Made by a program: the position numbers and the translations under genes
The notes under the pieces: generated by a model
What the model saw: only the letters and a program-made list of their open reading frames with translations
The model's database searches: none
What the model was told of the DNA's origin: nothing
Shown here: piece after piece, positions 7,451 through 14,834 of the stretch
Layout: the number at the start of each line of letters is the position of its first letter
Position numbering within the stretch: the stretch's first letter is position 1
Assembly: GCA_903912795.1 (NCBI GenBank)
Contig: CAIWIS010000097.1
Span: 1 to 27,710, forward strand
Length of the DNA stretch: 27,710 nucleotides
Direction of reading: 5' to 3'
Source: an uncultured Bacteroidales bacterium
GTDB lineage: Bacteria; Bacteroidota; Bacteroidia; Bacteroidales; Paludibacteraceae

Positions 7451-8647
7451 TTAGTAAAAAGTAATTTTCTGAAGAATACTTCCACATTTTAGAATGTATA
7501 AACCATGATTTAAAACTAAAGAAATCTTTTGATCAGCTCTAAATTTTTGCATTAGAATTCCATTAATAGAGTACAAGAAAATAGTTGACTTTGGTATCGC
7601 ATCAAAAACAACATCAAATCCAAACCTTGTTCTAATTAATCTAAAGTACAAAGATTCAGACACGTTTTGAATGGAAGTTTCTATCGAATTTCCATCGGCA
7701 GTGTAAGGTTTAAACCAACGCAAGGCATCGGCTTTTTCTGTCGATGAAGTTACATCCCGACAAAGCCACGCTCCTAAAGTTGCCTCCTGCGGATATTTAG
7801 GCGATATGGCAAAACCTTCGATATTTGTACTTCCCGATGTGGGATTGGGAATGTAGTACTCTTTCTGTTTAGTGAGCGTATATACATTGCCCGAAACAGT
7901 TGTTTTCAGGTCGGTAACTTCCAGATAGTTATCGTCGAGGTTGTGCAAAATATACATTAGCCCTGTTGAATTATCGAATGACAAATCGCAACTTTCACTA
8001 CGGTTAGTTTTGTATTTTCCTACATAAGCAAAGTCGTTATTTACGGCAGGATTAACATCGAATGACCACACATATCCACCATCCTGATGTGCAATAAACA
8101 ACAATCCTCCCATTCCTTTTTTCGAAGTATAAGCAAGGCCAGTAGCTGAGCTCACAAAGCCAATTTTTTGTAAGTACGAGTCGGGGACAAAGCAAATGCC
8201 TTCGGGTCCAGTATTTCCAGTATCGGTCATAGGCGATGGCGAAACCAACAAATTCCACGAGTTGAGCTTTGTTACGGTTGTAAAGACGTTATTAAAGCTA
8301 TACTTTCTGATTTCGTAGCTGTTTTCGTCGATAGTGAAAAATTCATTCGAACTTGTATTAACTTGCGTAATGCCTTCAGGTCCATCTGTGTTTTGGGCTG
8401 TGCCTATTTTTGTAAATTGTCCAGTGCTAACATTGTACTGTAGTGAAGTAAAATATCCGGCATCACCCACTGCTAATAGCCTCTTTGTTTCGTTATTCCA
8501 ATACAGTCCGCTTAATTCAACCACAGAGGTGGATAAAACAGATGAGATATTGCTTGAATTCGCCCACGAAACCGAAGGCCATGCCGATTGAGAATACGTG
8601 GATTGTACTACAAATATAATGACTATGACGAATACATTTTTCTTCAT
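7451..8647 (-). CDS. Secreted beta-propeller-like protein with T9SS sorting domain
   Basis: This protein is exported: it has a signal peptide (KKNVFVIVIIFVVQSTYSQ) and a C-terminal T9SS-like sorting domain of about 70 residues (FLYSINGILMQKF, then HGLYILKCGSILQKITFY). The central region repeats a blade-like pattern with TDGPEGITQV, TGPEGICFV and NIEGFAIS. This resembles the SdiA-regulated/phytase-like propeller families, in which such EG motifs recur. Enzymatic activity is not established. I chose the ATG at 8647, giving 398 residues; an in-frame TTG two codons upstream overlaps the stop of the preceding gene and is less likely. The 2-bp gap to that gene suggests an operon. Confidence 0.7.
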   Translation of the reverse strand: MKKNVFVIVIIFVVQSTYSQSAWPSVSWANSSNISSVLSTSVVELSGLYWNNETKRLLAVGDAGYFTSLQYNVSTGQFTKIGTAQNTDGPEGITQVNTSSNEFFTIDENSYEIRKYSFNNVFTTVTKLNSWNLLVSPSPMTDTGNTGPEGICFVPDSYLQKIGFVSSATGLAYTSKKGMGGLLFIAHQDGGYVWSFDVNPAVNNDFAYVGKYKTNRSESCDLSFDNSTGLMYILHNLDDNYLEVTDLKTTVSGNVYTLTKQKEYYIPNPTSGSTNIEGFAISPKYPQEATLGAWLCRDVTSSTEKADALRWFKPYTADGNSIETSIQNVSESLYFRLIRTRFGFDVVFDAIPKSTIFLYSINGILMQKFRADQKISLVLNHGLYILKCGSILQKITFY

Positions 8648-8649
8648 TT

Positions 8650-10119
8650 TCAAGATTTCATTTCAGTAATACTATTTATTCCATCTCTATTAAAACCAAC
8701 TCGGTAGCGTTTATAGTTTTCTTCTTCATCGTGATTGTACTGGAGAATAATATTCAGATAATAGTTCTTGATACCCATAATTTTTTCGACTTGAGAGTCT
8801 TCGTCTAACACAAACAAAGGCACTTCAGGATTATCGGTTTTGCGCATAAACGATAGCAAGTTAAACCGAACAATTTCCACTATGCCATCGATATTGTAAT
8901 TGCTGCTATTGTCAAGCATCTTACGATTAATGGTAACTGTTTTTCGAAACAGAATAATTTTTTCGTTTGCATAGCGATTATCAGCTTCGATTAGAGGAAT
9001 TCGGTTTCGAACACGTAAAATATCTTTGGGGATATTGGCATCTAAAATAAAATCGAAACCCTCCTTAGTAACACCAATTTCTTTTTCTTTGATGCTAATC
9101 GTCGTTTTATTGTCGTAATACTTCGTACTTATTTTTTGAGCTAAATAAAACCTGGTCAATTCTTTAATGCGGTCTTTGAGCATGTAACTTACTACCAAAG
9201 CAACAAAAAATGGCATGGTAAGATTACCATAAGTTTGTTGAAATGAAAATGCAATAGCAGTAGCAAAAACCATCGAAATGCCTGCTGCAATACTTAAATA
9301 TACTTGTTCTACAAACACGCCATCGCGTTTCTTTTTGGCATTGATAAATAAGTCGCTCTCAACATATTTTTTCAAGGCTCCAAGTCTGAAAATTAAATCT
9401 TTATTTTTTGTTGAACTCTCAGGCTCTACTTGCATAAAATTACAGGAAATTTTATGTTGTTTTTCATTCTCTAAAACCTCAAATATTAAAGGTTTTAGCG
9501 TATTCATTAATTCAATTTCGTTTTGGTGTTTAAATTTATTGAGCAAGCCAAACAATTCTTTTTCAGTCAGATTAGTCATAAACTCATCGCCAAAACTATA
9601 ATAATCATACACAACTTGCGTTACTGTTGGTGTTTTTATGATTGTAGCTAACTTGCGATATTTATTCAAAATATCTTCAACATCTTTTAGAAAGTCTTTG
9701 ACAAGTTGCTCTTTATCATCTACTTGCGCAGCATTATAAATATAGGCTAACTGGTCGCGAATGGCACTTTTGAAAATGGCCGAAAACATTTTAATCTGAT
9801 ACTCGTATTCAGCAATATTGCTACGTGTAGGCGAAGAAGCCAAATGCTTCATGGCGGTTTCTAAATTATGCAATGGAACAGCTTCTTCCGAAGCAATTTC
9901 GCGCATTAAGAAAACGGGCGTAATAAGTCTAATATTCGTTCGGATATCTTTATAGAAATCTTCGCGATTGTAAGTGCTCGCATTTATGTCTAAACTGTTA
10001 GGTATAAATATCCACGTATTAAGTTGATAGCTATTAGCTTTTACTTTTCGTCGGGCTTTGTATGCTATTTTGCATTCCAACGAAAACTTATCATGTATTT
10101 TTGTATTAACTGAAATCAT
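8650..10119 (-). CDS. Hypothetical membrane protein, 489 residues
   Basis: I do not recognise this family. Residues 1-265 are soluble and mostly helical, without a signal peptide. Two adjacent membrane helices follow at about 272-293 and 299-315 (AAGISMVFATAIAFSF, then MPFFVALVVSYML), separated by a short turn. Residues 316-489 are again soluble, with beta-rich segments such as KTTISIKEKEIGVTKEGFDF. The layout suggests a hairpin-anchored inner-membrane protein with both large domains in the cytoplasm. It is followed after 2 bp by the exported propeller gene, so the two are probably translated from one message. A row of short CTTCG hairpins lies just upstream. Confidence 0.7.
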   Translation of the reverse strand: MISVNTKIHDKFSLECKIAYKARRKVKANSYQLNTWIFIPNSLDINASTYNREDFYKDIRTNIRLITPVFLMREIASEEAVPLHNLETAMKHLASSPTRSNIAEYEYQIKMFSAIFKSAIRDQLAYIYNAAQVDDKEQLVKDFLKDVEDILNKYRKLATIIKTPTVTQVVYDYYSFGDEFMTNLTEKELFGLLNKFKHQNEIELMNTLKPLIFEVLENEKQHKISCNFMQVEPESSTKNKDLIFRLGALKKYVESDLFINAKKKRDGVFVEQVYLSIAAGISMVFATAIAFSFQQTYGNLTMPFFVALVVSYMLKDRIKELTRFYLAQKISTKYYDNKTTISIKEKEIGVTKEGFDFILDANIPKDILRVRNRIPLIEADNRYANEKIILFRKTVTINRKMLDNSSNYNIDGIVEIVRFNLLSFMRKTDNPEVPLFVLDEDSQVEKIMGIKNYYLNIILQYNHDEEENYKRYRVGFNRDGINSITEMKS

Positions 10120-10126
10120 TTTTTTT

Positions 10127-10178
10127 GCTGCGCGTTCTTTGGGCTTCGCCCGTTATTTTGCACTTCGTGCGTTATTTT
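10127..10178. repeat. Tandem 19-bp units with CTTCG-loop hairpins
   Basis: Two full units occur in tandem: GGGCTTCGCCC plus GTTATTTT (10141-10159), then GCACTTCGTGC plus GTTATTTT (10160-10178). They are preceded by what looks like the end of a third unit (GCTGCGC plus GTTCTTT, 10127-10140). Stem bases differ between units but pairing is kept (GGGC/GCCC against GCAC/GTGC). The array fills the space between the SLC13 gene end and the 489-residue gene start. Confidence 0.75.
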
Positions 10179-10213
10179 ATTACTTTATAAACCTTATGAA
10201 CTTTATGAACCCT

Positions 10214-11848
10214 TTAAAACACCCCATTCGTATACCCCAACCATTTAAGTACAGTTTGTCCCCAAACTACTATCATCAGCCAACTAATAACCATCATTGT
10301 AAATCCGTATTTGAACGAATCGGTCATGCTATAATGATTCGTGGTGTAAAGCAATGCCGATGGTTTGCTGTTGAACGGCAGCACGTAAACGTGTTCGATT
10401 AATAAAGCTACCGGAAACGACAAACTCATAATAGGGTAATTGAATTTTTGGGCAATACCAATGGCAATGGGCACAAAAATAAGTGCACGCATGGTTTTGG
10501 ACTGAAATAAAATACCGCTGAAAATCATAACGAAAGTCATACCAAGATACAGCACCCAAAAGGGTGTTTGTGCCGAAATACCAAAATAGTTGAATGTAAC
10601 TTCGACTAAACTGGCCGGTAAATCTGTAGCTTCGAGACCCGAACCCAAAGTGTAAGCACCTGCCGAGAACAACATTAAATGCCAAGGTATATCTACATCA
10701 TTCCATTTTACAACGCCAATGCGTGGAAGTAAAGCTACCACTGCTCCCATAAATGCTACAGCGGTTTGCGAAATGCCGTGTTGCTTATCGGTTGCCCAAA
10801 GCAGCAAAACAATAACAAATATGGCAATGGATTTGTACTCGTCGACCGTCATTGTGCCAAGTGAATCGAATTCTTTTTTCAGACGAGCCATGCCTCCTTC
10901 AATTTGTGGAACACGTTCTTCTGGTTTCATAGGGAATATGAGTTTTGTGCCTACAAACCAACCAATCAGAATGAGAATCATGCACAGCGGAAACGCAGCT
11001 ATAAACCAATCCTGAAAGCCAAAAAAAGAAACTCCCAACGAACCGGCAATAAGCGAACCTGCCAATAAATTGGCTCCCGAACCTGTAATAAAACCGCTTG
11101 CGCCAATATTGATTTGAAATAAATTTTGTAAAACGATATTTCGACCAAAATTATTACGGTTCTCGGGGCGCGCACCGTAAATGGCAGCTATAACCATAAA
11201 AATGGGTAGTAAAATGGTAGCTTTGGCTGTTGTGGCCGAGATAAATATTGATAATACGATATTTATGACAATAAAACTAAAGAAAATCCAAGTGGCATTT
11301 TTACCGAAGCGAATTACAAACCACAAGGCAAATCTTTTGGCAACTTTTGTTTTTACCAACATGCTTGCCAGTACAAACGATAAGATATTCAGCCACATAA
11401 CAGGATGACCTAATTGTGCATAAGCTACTTTTTCGGTCGTAACGCCTGTTAGCACCATGGCAATAATGACAAAAAGTGAAGTTAGATAATTGGGGATTGA
11501 CTCTGTTATCCACAAAATAATGGAAGCTGCGAAAATAGCTAACATCGCATAATTAGCGCGTGTAAAGCTTTCTGTTCCTAAATCTTTAAAGCGTTTAACG
11601 GCATCTTCTTTTAAGATTTCGGGATTTATGTCGTTTAAAAATGGAATATTCGAAAAATAATAAATATAAATAAAAGCCAAAATTGCCAACGGGCCACCCA
11701 ATATCTCCATCCAACGTTCGAAACCTACCTTTTCATTTTTTCGTAGTTTTTCTACCCGATAATTATTCATGTCGAGAATGTCGAAAGTATCATTCTCAGT
11801 CAATTCAGGTTCAACTGTTGCTGAATAATTTTTCAGTGATTCACTCAT
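10214..11848 (-). CDS. SLC13/DASS-family sodium:anion symporter
   Basis: This 544-residue inner-membrane transporter belongs to the divalent anion:Na+ symporter family (dicarboxylates, citrate, sulfate or phosphate in known members). About 60 hydrophilic residues precede the first helix. Family features are WITESIPNYLTSLFVIIAM near residue 113, the SATTAKATILLPI segment near 205 that resembles the Ser-Asn-Thr substrate loop, and TGSGANLLAGSLIAGS near 255, with a repeat-related region in the C-terminal half. About a dozen hydrophobic segments are visible. It follows a lipoprotein gene by 9 bp, so the two form an operon. The substrate cannot be read from sequence; the phosphate-rich neighbourhood is only suggestive. 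Confidence 0.85.
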   Translation of the reverse strand: MSESLKNYSATVEPELTENDTFDILDMNNYRVEKLRKNEKVGFERWMEILGGPLAILAFIYIYYFSNIPFLNDINPEILKEDAVKRFKDLGTESFTRANYAMLAIFAASIILWITESIPNYLTSLFVIIAMVLTGVTTEKVAYAQLGHPVMWLNILSFVLASMLVKTKVAKRFALWFVIRFGKNATWIFFSFIVINIVLSIFISATTAKATILLPIFMVIAAIYGARPENRNNFGRNIVLQNLFQINIGASGFITGSGANLLAGSLIAGSLGVSFFGFQDWFIAAFPLCMILILIGWFVGTKLIFPMKPEERVPQIEGGMARLKKEFDSLGTMTVDEYKSIAIFVIVLLLWATDKQHGISQTAVAFMGAVVALLPRIGVVKWNDVDIPWHLMLFSAGAYTLGSGLEATDLPASLVEVTFNYFGISAQTPFWVLYLGMTFVMIFSGILFQSKTMRALIFVPIAIGIAQKFNYPIMSLSFPVALLIEHVYVLPFNSKPSALLYTTNHYSMTDSFKYGFTMMVISWLMIVVWGQTVLKWLGYTNGVF

Positions 11849-11857
11849 ATCTTAAAC

Positions 11858-12601
11858 TTAAATTTTTAGTTTTACTTTATAAAGTTTGCCTGTCAGATCA
11901 CAACCTATCCAGCCAATTTTATTTTTTCGGTCAATAACCAATGCTTCAGCTTTTGGTACAAAATCAATGGATTGCGATGCAATAACATCGCCATTTAACG
12001 AACAATGATACAACATTTTTTGCATACTGTCGCAAATCCAAAGTGTTTTATCAGTTCTATCGTAACAAACATCCGAAAGATAACCTGCAAAAGTTAATGT
12101 CTTGCGAAATTTTTCAGCATCTGTTTTTAAATCGTATTTAATCAGCGCCGCAGGCGCTTCTTGATTGGCAATGTATAAAGTATCTTCGCCATAAGTCAAT
12201 CCTTCCAGGCCTTTGTTGCTAATACCTCCATTCACAGTTACTTTTGTAATTTGAGTCAATGTTCGGTCAGCATTCAAAACTGAAATGGTCATATTCGTTT
12301 CGTCGGCTAACAGATAATTTCCTGTTTTATAATTCAGGGTAATGGCTTCAAAGTCATTTGCGCCATTATAATCGAGCTTTCGTTTGGTTGAGCCATCAAA
12401 ATTCAGTTCATAAATTCCAAATTTATCGCTCACTGCCATCAAAAATGAACTATCGGGTGAAAAACAAAGGCCCGAGAGCCCCGAAACATCAGTCGAAAAT
12501 TCTTCGTAGCCTTTATCAGTAGGTAAAATATCAGTGCCAATATCTTTTACGCACGAAGATAAAAGCAAAATTGATATAATTAATAGACTACCTAATCTCA
12601 T
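11858..12601 (-). CDS. SdiA-regulated-domain-like lipoprotein
   Basis: This 247-residue protein has a lipoprotein signal with lipobox LLSSC and acylated Cys17. After the short linker the protein is a small beta-propeller-like repeat. Segments such as LSGLCFSPDSSFLMAVSD, DFEAITLNYKTGNYLLADE, LEGLTYGEDTLYIANQ and LSDVCYDRTDKTLWICDS recur at regular intervals. The pattern fits the SdiA-regulated (YjiK-like) domain, whose biochemical role is unknown. It is translated 9 bp ahead of the SLC13 symporter and may be a periplasmic or outer-membrane partner of that transporter, which is inference from position only. A CACAAAG inverted repeat lies between it and the CYTH gene. Confidence 0.75.
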   Translation of the reverse strand: MRLGSLLIISILLLSSCVKDIGTDILPTDKGYEEFSTDVSGLSGLCFSPDSSFLMAVSDKFGIYELNFDGSTKRKLDYNGANDFEAITLNYKTGNYLLADETNMTISVLNADRTLTQITKVTVNGGISNKGLEGLTYGEDTLYIANQEAPAALIKYDLKTDAEKFRKTLTFAGYLSDVCYDRTDKTLWICDSMQKMLYHCSLNGDVIASQSIDFVPKAEALVIDRKNKIGWIGCDLTGKLYKVKLKI

Positions 12602-12620
12602 TTGGATTTTTTAATTTTTA

Positions 12621-12679
12621 AACACAAAGCCACAAAGTCACTAAGTTGTTTATTATTAGCGTCTTCGTGTCTTTGTGTT
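12621..12679. repeat. CACAAAG inverted repeat (terminator-like)
   Basis: AACACAAAGCCACAAAG at 12621-12637 pairs with CTTCGTGTCTTTGTGTT at 12663-12679 in 15 of 17 positions, around a 25-nt spacer. It lies between the stop of the CYTH gene and the start of the lipoprotein gene. It could be an interspersed repeat, a weak terminator or both; no clear U-tract follows. Confidence 0.55.
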
Positions 12680-12689
12680 CAAACTTCTT

Positions 12690-13160
12690 TTACCACTTCG
12701 TATATGGGTTCTTCATCAACATAGAGTTGTAGTATTTTACATCTCCCGTTACTTCTTCGCCCAACCATTCAGGTTTTTCGAAACTATCGTTTTCACTAGT
12801 AAGCTCAATTTCGGCAACTGTAAGTCCCTGATTTTCGCCATAAAACTCGTCAACTTCAAATTTGAATGGACCGTTTTTAACTTCGTAACGGGTTTTATCA
12901 ATTACGCCGGGTTCGCAAATTTTCAACAGCTCTTCTACTTCTTCCACCGGAATTTCTTTTTCCCACTCGTAGCGACTTGCTCCACTTGCACTACCAATTC
13001 CTTTGATAGTGATAAACCCTTTACTGCCTTTTATCCGAACACGAACAGTACGTTCGGGTATCGACGATAAGTAACCTTGTGTGATCCTAGTTTCTTTTGA
13101 AACTACTGCTTTAAAAGCATCGGATTTTACTAAAAATTTTCTTTCTATTTCTTGTGCCAT
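12690..13160 (-). CDS. CYTH-domain protein (triphosphate tunnel metalloenzyme)
   Basis: This 156-residue protein has the CYTH fold, a beta-barrel tunnel that binds tripolyphosphate or nucleotide triphosphate with divalent metal. The signature ExExK motif is EIERKF at residues 4-9. Paired basic and acidic residues follow along the strands: TVRVRIKGSKGFITIKG, SRYEWEKEIP, KTRYEV, FKFEVDEFYG and TVAEIELTSEND. Its short size, with no extra domain, is typical of bacterial inorganic triphosphatases rather than class IV adenylyl cyclases, but the substrate is not certain. It lies 93 bp after a gene that I read as a divergent CYTH-like protein. Its leader carries TTGTAAA repeats. Confidence 0.88.
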   Translation of the reverse strand: MAQEIERKFLVKSDAFKAVVSKETRITQGYLSSIPERTVRVRIKGSKGFITIKGIGSASGASRYEWEKEIPVEEVEELLKICEPGVIDKTRYEVKNGPFKFEVDEFYGENQGLTVAEIELTSENDSFEKPEWLGEEVTGDVKYYNSMLMKNPYTKW

Positions 13161-13164
13161 AATA

Positions 13165-13197
13165 AAATTTACAATTTATTCATTTACAATTTACAAT
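13165..13197 (-). repeat. TTGTAAA-type tandem repeat in the CYTH gene leader
   Basis: On the minus strand the leader holds TTGTAAA twice, a TGAATAAA variant, then TTGTAAA once more, ending a few bases before the ATG. The order matches the groEL leader almost unit for unit, with W in place of A or T. Confidence 0.6.
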
Positions 13198-13253
13198 TGA
13201 TGTGTAACATTTACTAGATATGTAGTTTTAAACATCAAACTAATCAAACCTAT

Positions 13254-13895
13254 TTAATTTGCCAATGGTTTGTTAATCATGCCAATAACACGTTTTATAG
13301 CTTGTAGGTAATTGATGTTTTCAACGCCTTCGAGACCACAGTCTTTAATTGTTTTCAGAATGTCTTCTACTTCGGTCGATTCAGAGTTAATAGTAACTAC
13401 CTTTGCACCATTAATCAGTACTTCGCCATATTCGCACAAGGTATTGTTTACCATGTAACCAAAACGTTGTTTGTGAACTTTTACTGCAGCCAAATCGGGA
13501 TGTGCTTCAATCATTGCGATAAACTCTTCGTAAGTTATCTCGTCTTTGGTAAGTGCTGGCATTTCTACCATAAAAGCTGGAAATACTTCTTCGGTAAGCA
13601 CTTTTGCAGCAATAGGGAATTCACCTTTCATAAGTGGATTCCATTGTTCCAAACCATCCACGGTTTGAATGTAGGTTTTGATATCCATTTTACCATCACG
13701 AATTTTGGTGTTGTTGATGTCGTTTGTGCGCGACAGGATATAAATCTCATCGGAATAACGTTCCCAAACCTTTTCAGGAATTGGCATTGACAAACGCGCC
13801 ATACGTTTTGCCGCTGCATCAAAATTTTGTCCGAATGAGCGGAACTCGAAACGAGGTTTCGAAACCTCACCGATTTTTAATTCTTCTTTTGCCAT
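13254..13895 (-). CDS. Hypothetical protein, probable divergent CYTH-like fold
   Basis: This 213-residue cytoplasmic protein has no signal peptide or membrane helix. I do not recognise a named family with certainty. Several stretches follow the order expected of a CYTH barrel: RFEFRSFG in place of ExExK, SDEIYILSRTNDINNTKIRDGKMDIKTYI with alternating basic residues, LEQWNPLMKGEFPI, KVHKQRFGYMV, and the acidic ending AKVVTINSESTEVEDI. The motif near the N-terminus lacks the two glutamates that bind metal in active enzymes, so it may bind a phosphorylated ligand without hydrolysing it. Its position directly upstream of a genuine CYTH gene supports a functional pair. Confidence 0.55.
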   Translation of the reverse strand: MAKEELKIGEVSKPRFEFRSFGQNFDAAAKRMARLSMPIPEKVWERYSDEIYILSRTNDINNTKIRDGKMDIKTYIQTVDGLEQWNPLMKGEFPIAAKVLTEEVFPAFMVEMPALTKDEITYEEFIAMIEAHPDLAAVKVHKQRFGYMVNNTLCEYGEVLINGAKVVTINSESTEVEDILKTIKDCGLEGVENINYLQAIKRVIGMINKPLAN

Positions 13896-13935
13896 AATCT
13901 TTTTTATTTATTTCTAATATTTAATATTTTCAGAG

Positions 13936-13955
13936 AGACGTGGCATGCCACGCCT
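13936..13955. repeat. Palindrome centred on CGTGGCATGCCACG
   Basis: A 14-bp perfect palindrome at 13939-13952 extends with one mismatch to 22 bp. It lies after the stop of the lamin-tail lipoprotein gene. There is no U-tract, so it is more likely a short interspersed repeat than a terminator. Confidence 0.5.
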
Positions 13956-13961
13956 CAAATT

Positions 13962-14804
13962 CTAATTTGCATTATTATTCGATGTGCCTTTGGTAGCTGT
14001 TGTGAAAAGGGTTAATGTGCTTGAACCATCGGGTTTGCGACCATACGACTTTTTACCGGATGTAACAATGGTATTAAAATCGAGCGAAGCAACTACTAAT
14101 CCAGTTGGATCTTCTAAGTAGGCTCCATCGCCTGTTGTACTTAAACCAAAAGTTACTGTTTCGCCATTGTATTCGGTAGGAATTACTACAAATCCTTTTG
14201 GAGGAATTACAATACTACCCAACACGCGTTTTGCTTTTGGACTTGCACCCGAAAGTGAAGTTTTAATTCCCTCATCGTAAAGAAAATAACCAGCTAAATC
14301 AACTTGAATCTCAGAGTCATTATATATTTCCACCCAGTCAGGATCAGTTGCATCTTTTGTGCCATCAGGGAAAACTTCGTTTACAAAGAGTTTGATTGTG
14401 CTAATAACTCCAACTGTATACGACGATTTGGTTGCAGGAGCATTTATAGGGAAAACAGCCGACAAATTATCACTGTTTATTACTTCAATATAATACTCTA
14501 CCTTTACATTAAATGCAAAAGGAGGTATTGTGCCTGTGTACATAAATTGTTCGCTTGAAAGTGAGGTCATGTCAGTAGATTGAAAACTAGCATCTGAAGC
14601 TGCTTTATAGAATAATTTTACGGAACTAATTCCCTTTAAATCTGTTACTTTTGCTTTTACAATAACCGATTCGGTGGATAGTGGAGCCGCAGGAGTAGCT
14701 GTAACACTCGAAATGCTAGCCGGTCCGACATATACTTCATCTTTTACACAAGAACTTACAAATAATGCAACTAATATAATTGCTGATAATATTTTTATTT
14801 TCAT
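13962..14804 (-). CDS. Lamin-tail-domain lipoprotein
   Basis: This 280-residue protein has a lipoprotein signal with lipobox FVSSC, acylated at Cys19. Residues 30-130 form an immunoglobulin-like domain (ISSVTATPAAPLSTESVIVKAKVTD, then VEYYIEVINSDN). The C-terminal half is a lamin-tail domain (FVNEVFPDGTKDATDPDWVEIYND from residue 140, ending STTGDGAYLEDP and SYGRKPDGS). It is the last gene of the phosphate operon, 30 bp after the porin gene, which places an outer-membrane-anchored domain next to a phosphate porin. The role is unknown: binding of a surface ligand or tethering of an extracellular enzyme are possibilities. It resembles the 6508-7332 gene only in the LTD part. Confidence 0.8.
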   Translation of the reverse strand: MKIKILSAIILVALFVSSCVKDEVYVGPASISSVTATPAAPLSTESVIVKAKVTDLKGISSVKLFYKAASDASFQSTDMTSLSSEQFMYTGTIPPFAFNVKVEYYIEVINSDNLSAVFPINAPATKSSYTVGVISTIKLFVNEVFPDGTKDATDPDWVEIYNDSEIQVDLAGYFLYDEGIKTSLSGASPKAKRVLGSIVIPPKGFVVIPTEYNGETVTFGLSTTGDGAYLEDPTGLVVASLDFNTIVTSGKKSYGRKPDGSSTLTLFTTATKGTSNNNAN

Positions 14805-14834
14805 TTTTAGTCTTTTTATAGTGTGATTATTTTA

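Noticed and set aside
10127..10178. Tandem short repeats that could suggest a CRISPR array.
   Set aside because: Units are 19 bp, continuous without unique spacers, and hairpin-forming; no cas genes are nearby.
10058..10402. An open frame on the plus strand across the end of the SLC13 gene and the CTTCG hairpins.
   Set aside because: It overlaps two well-supported minus-strand genes and has low-complexity composition typical of a shadow frame.
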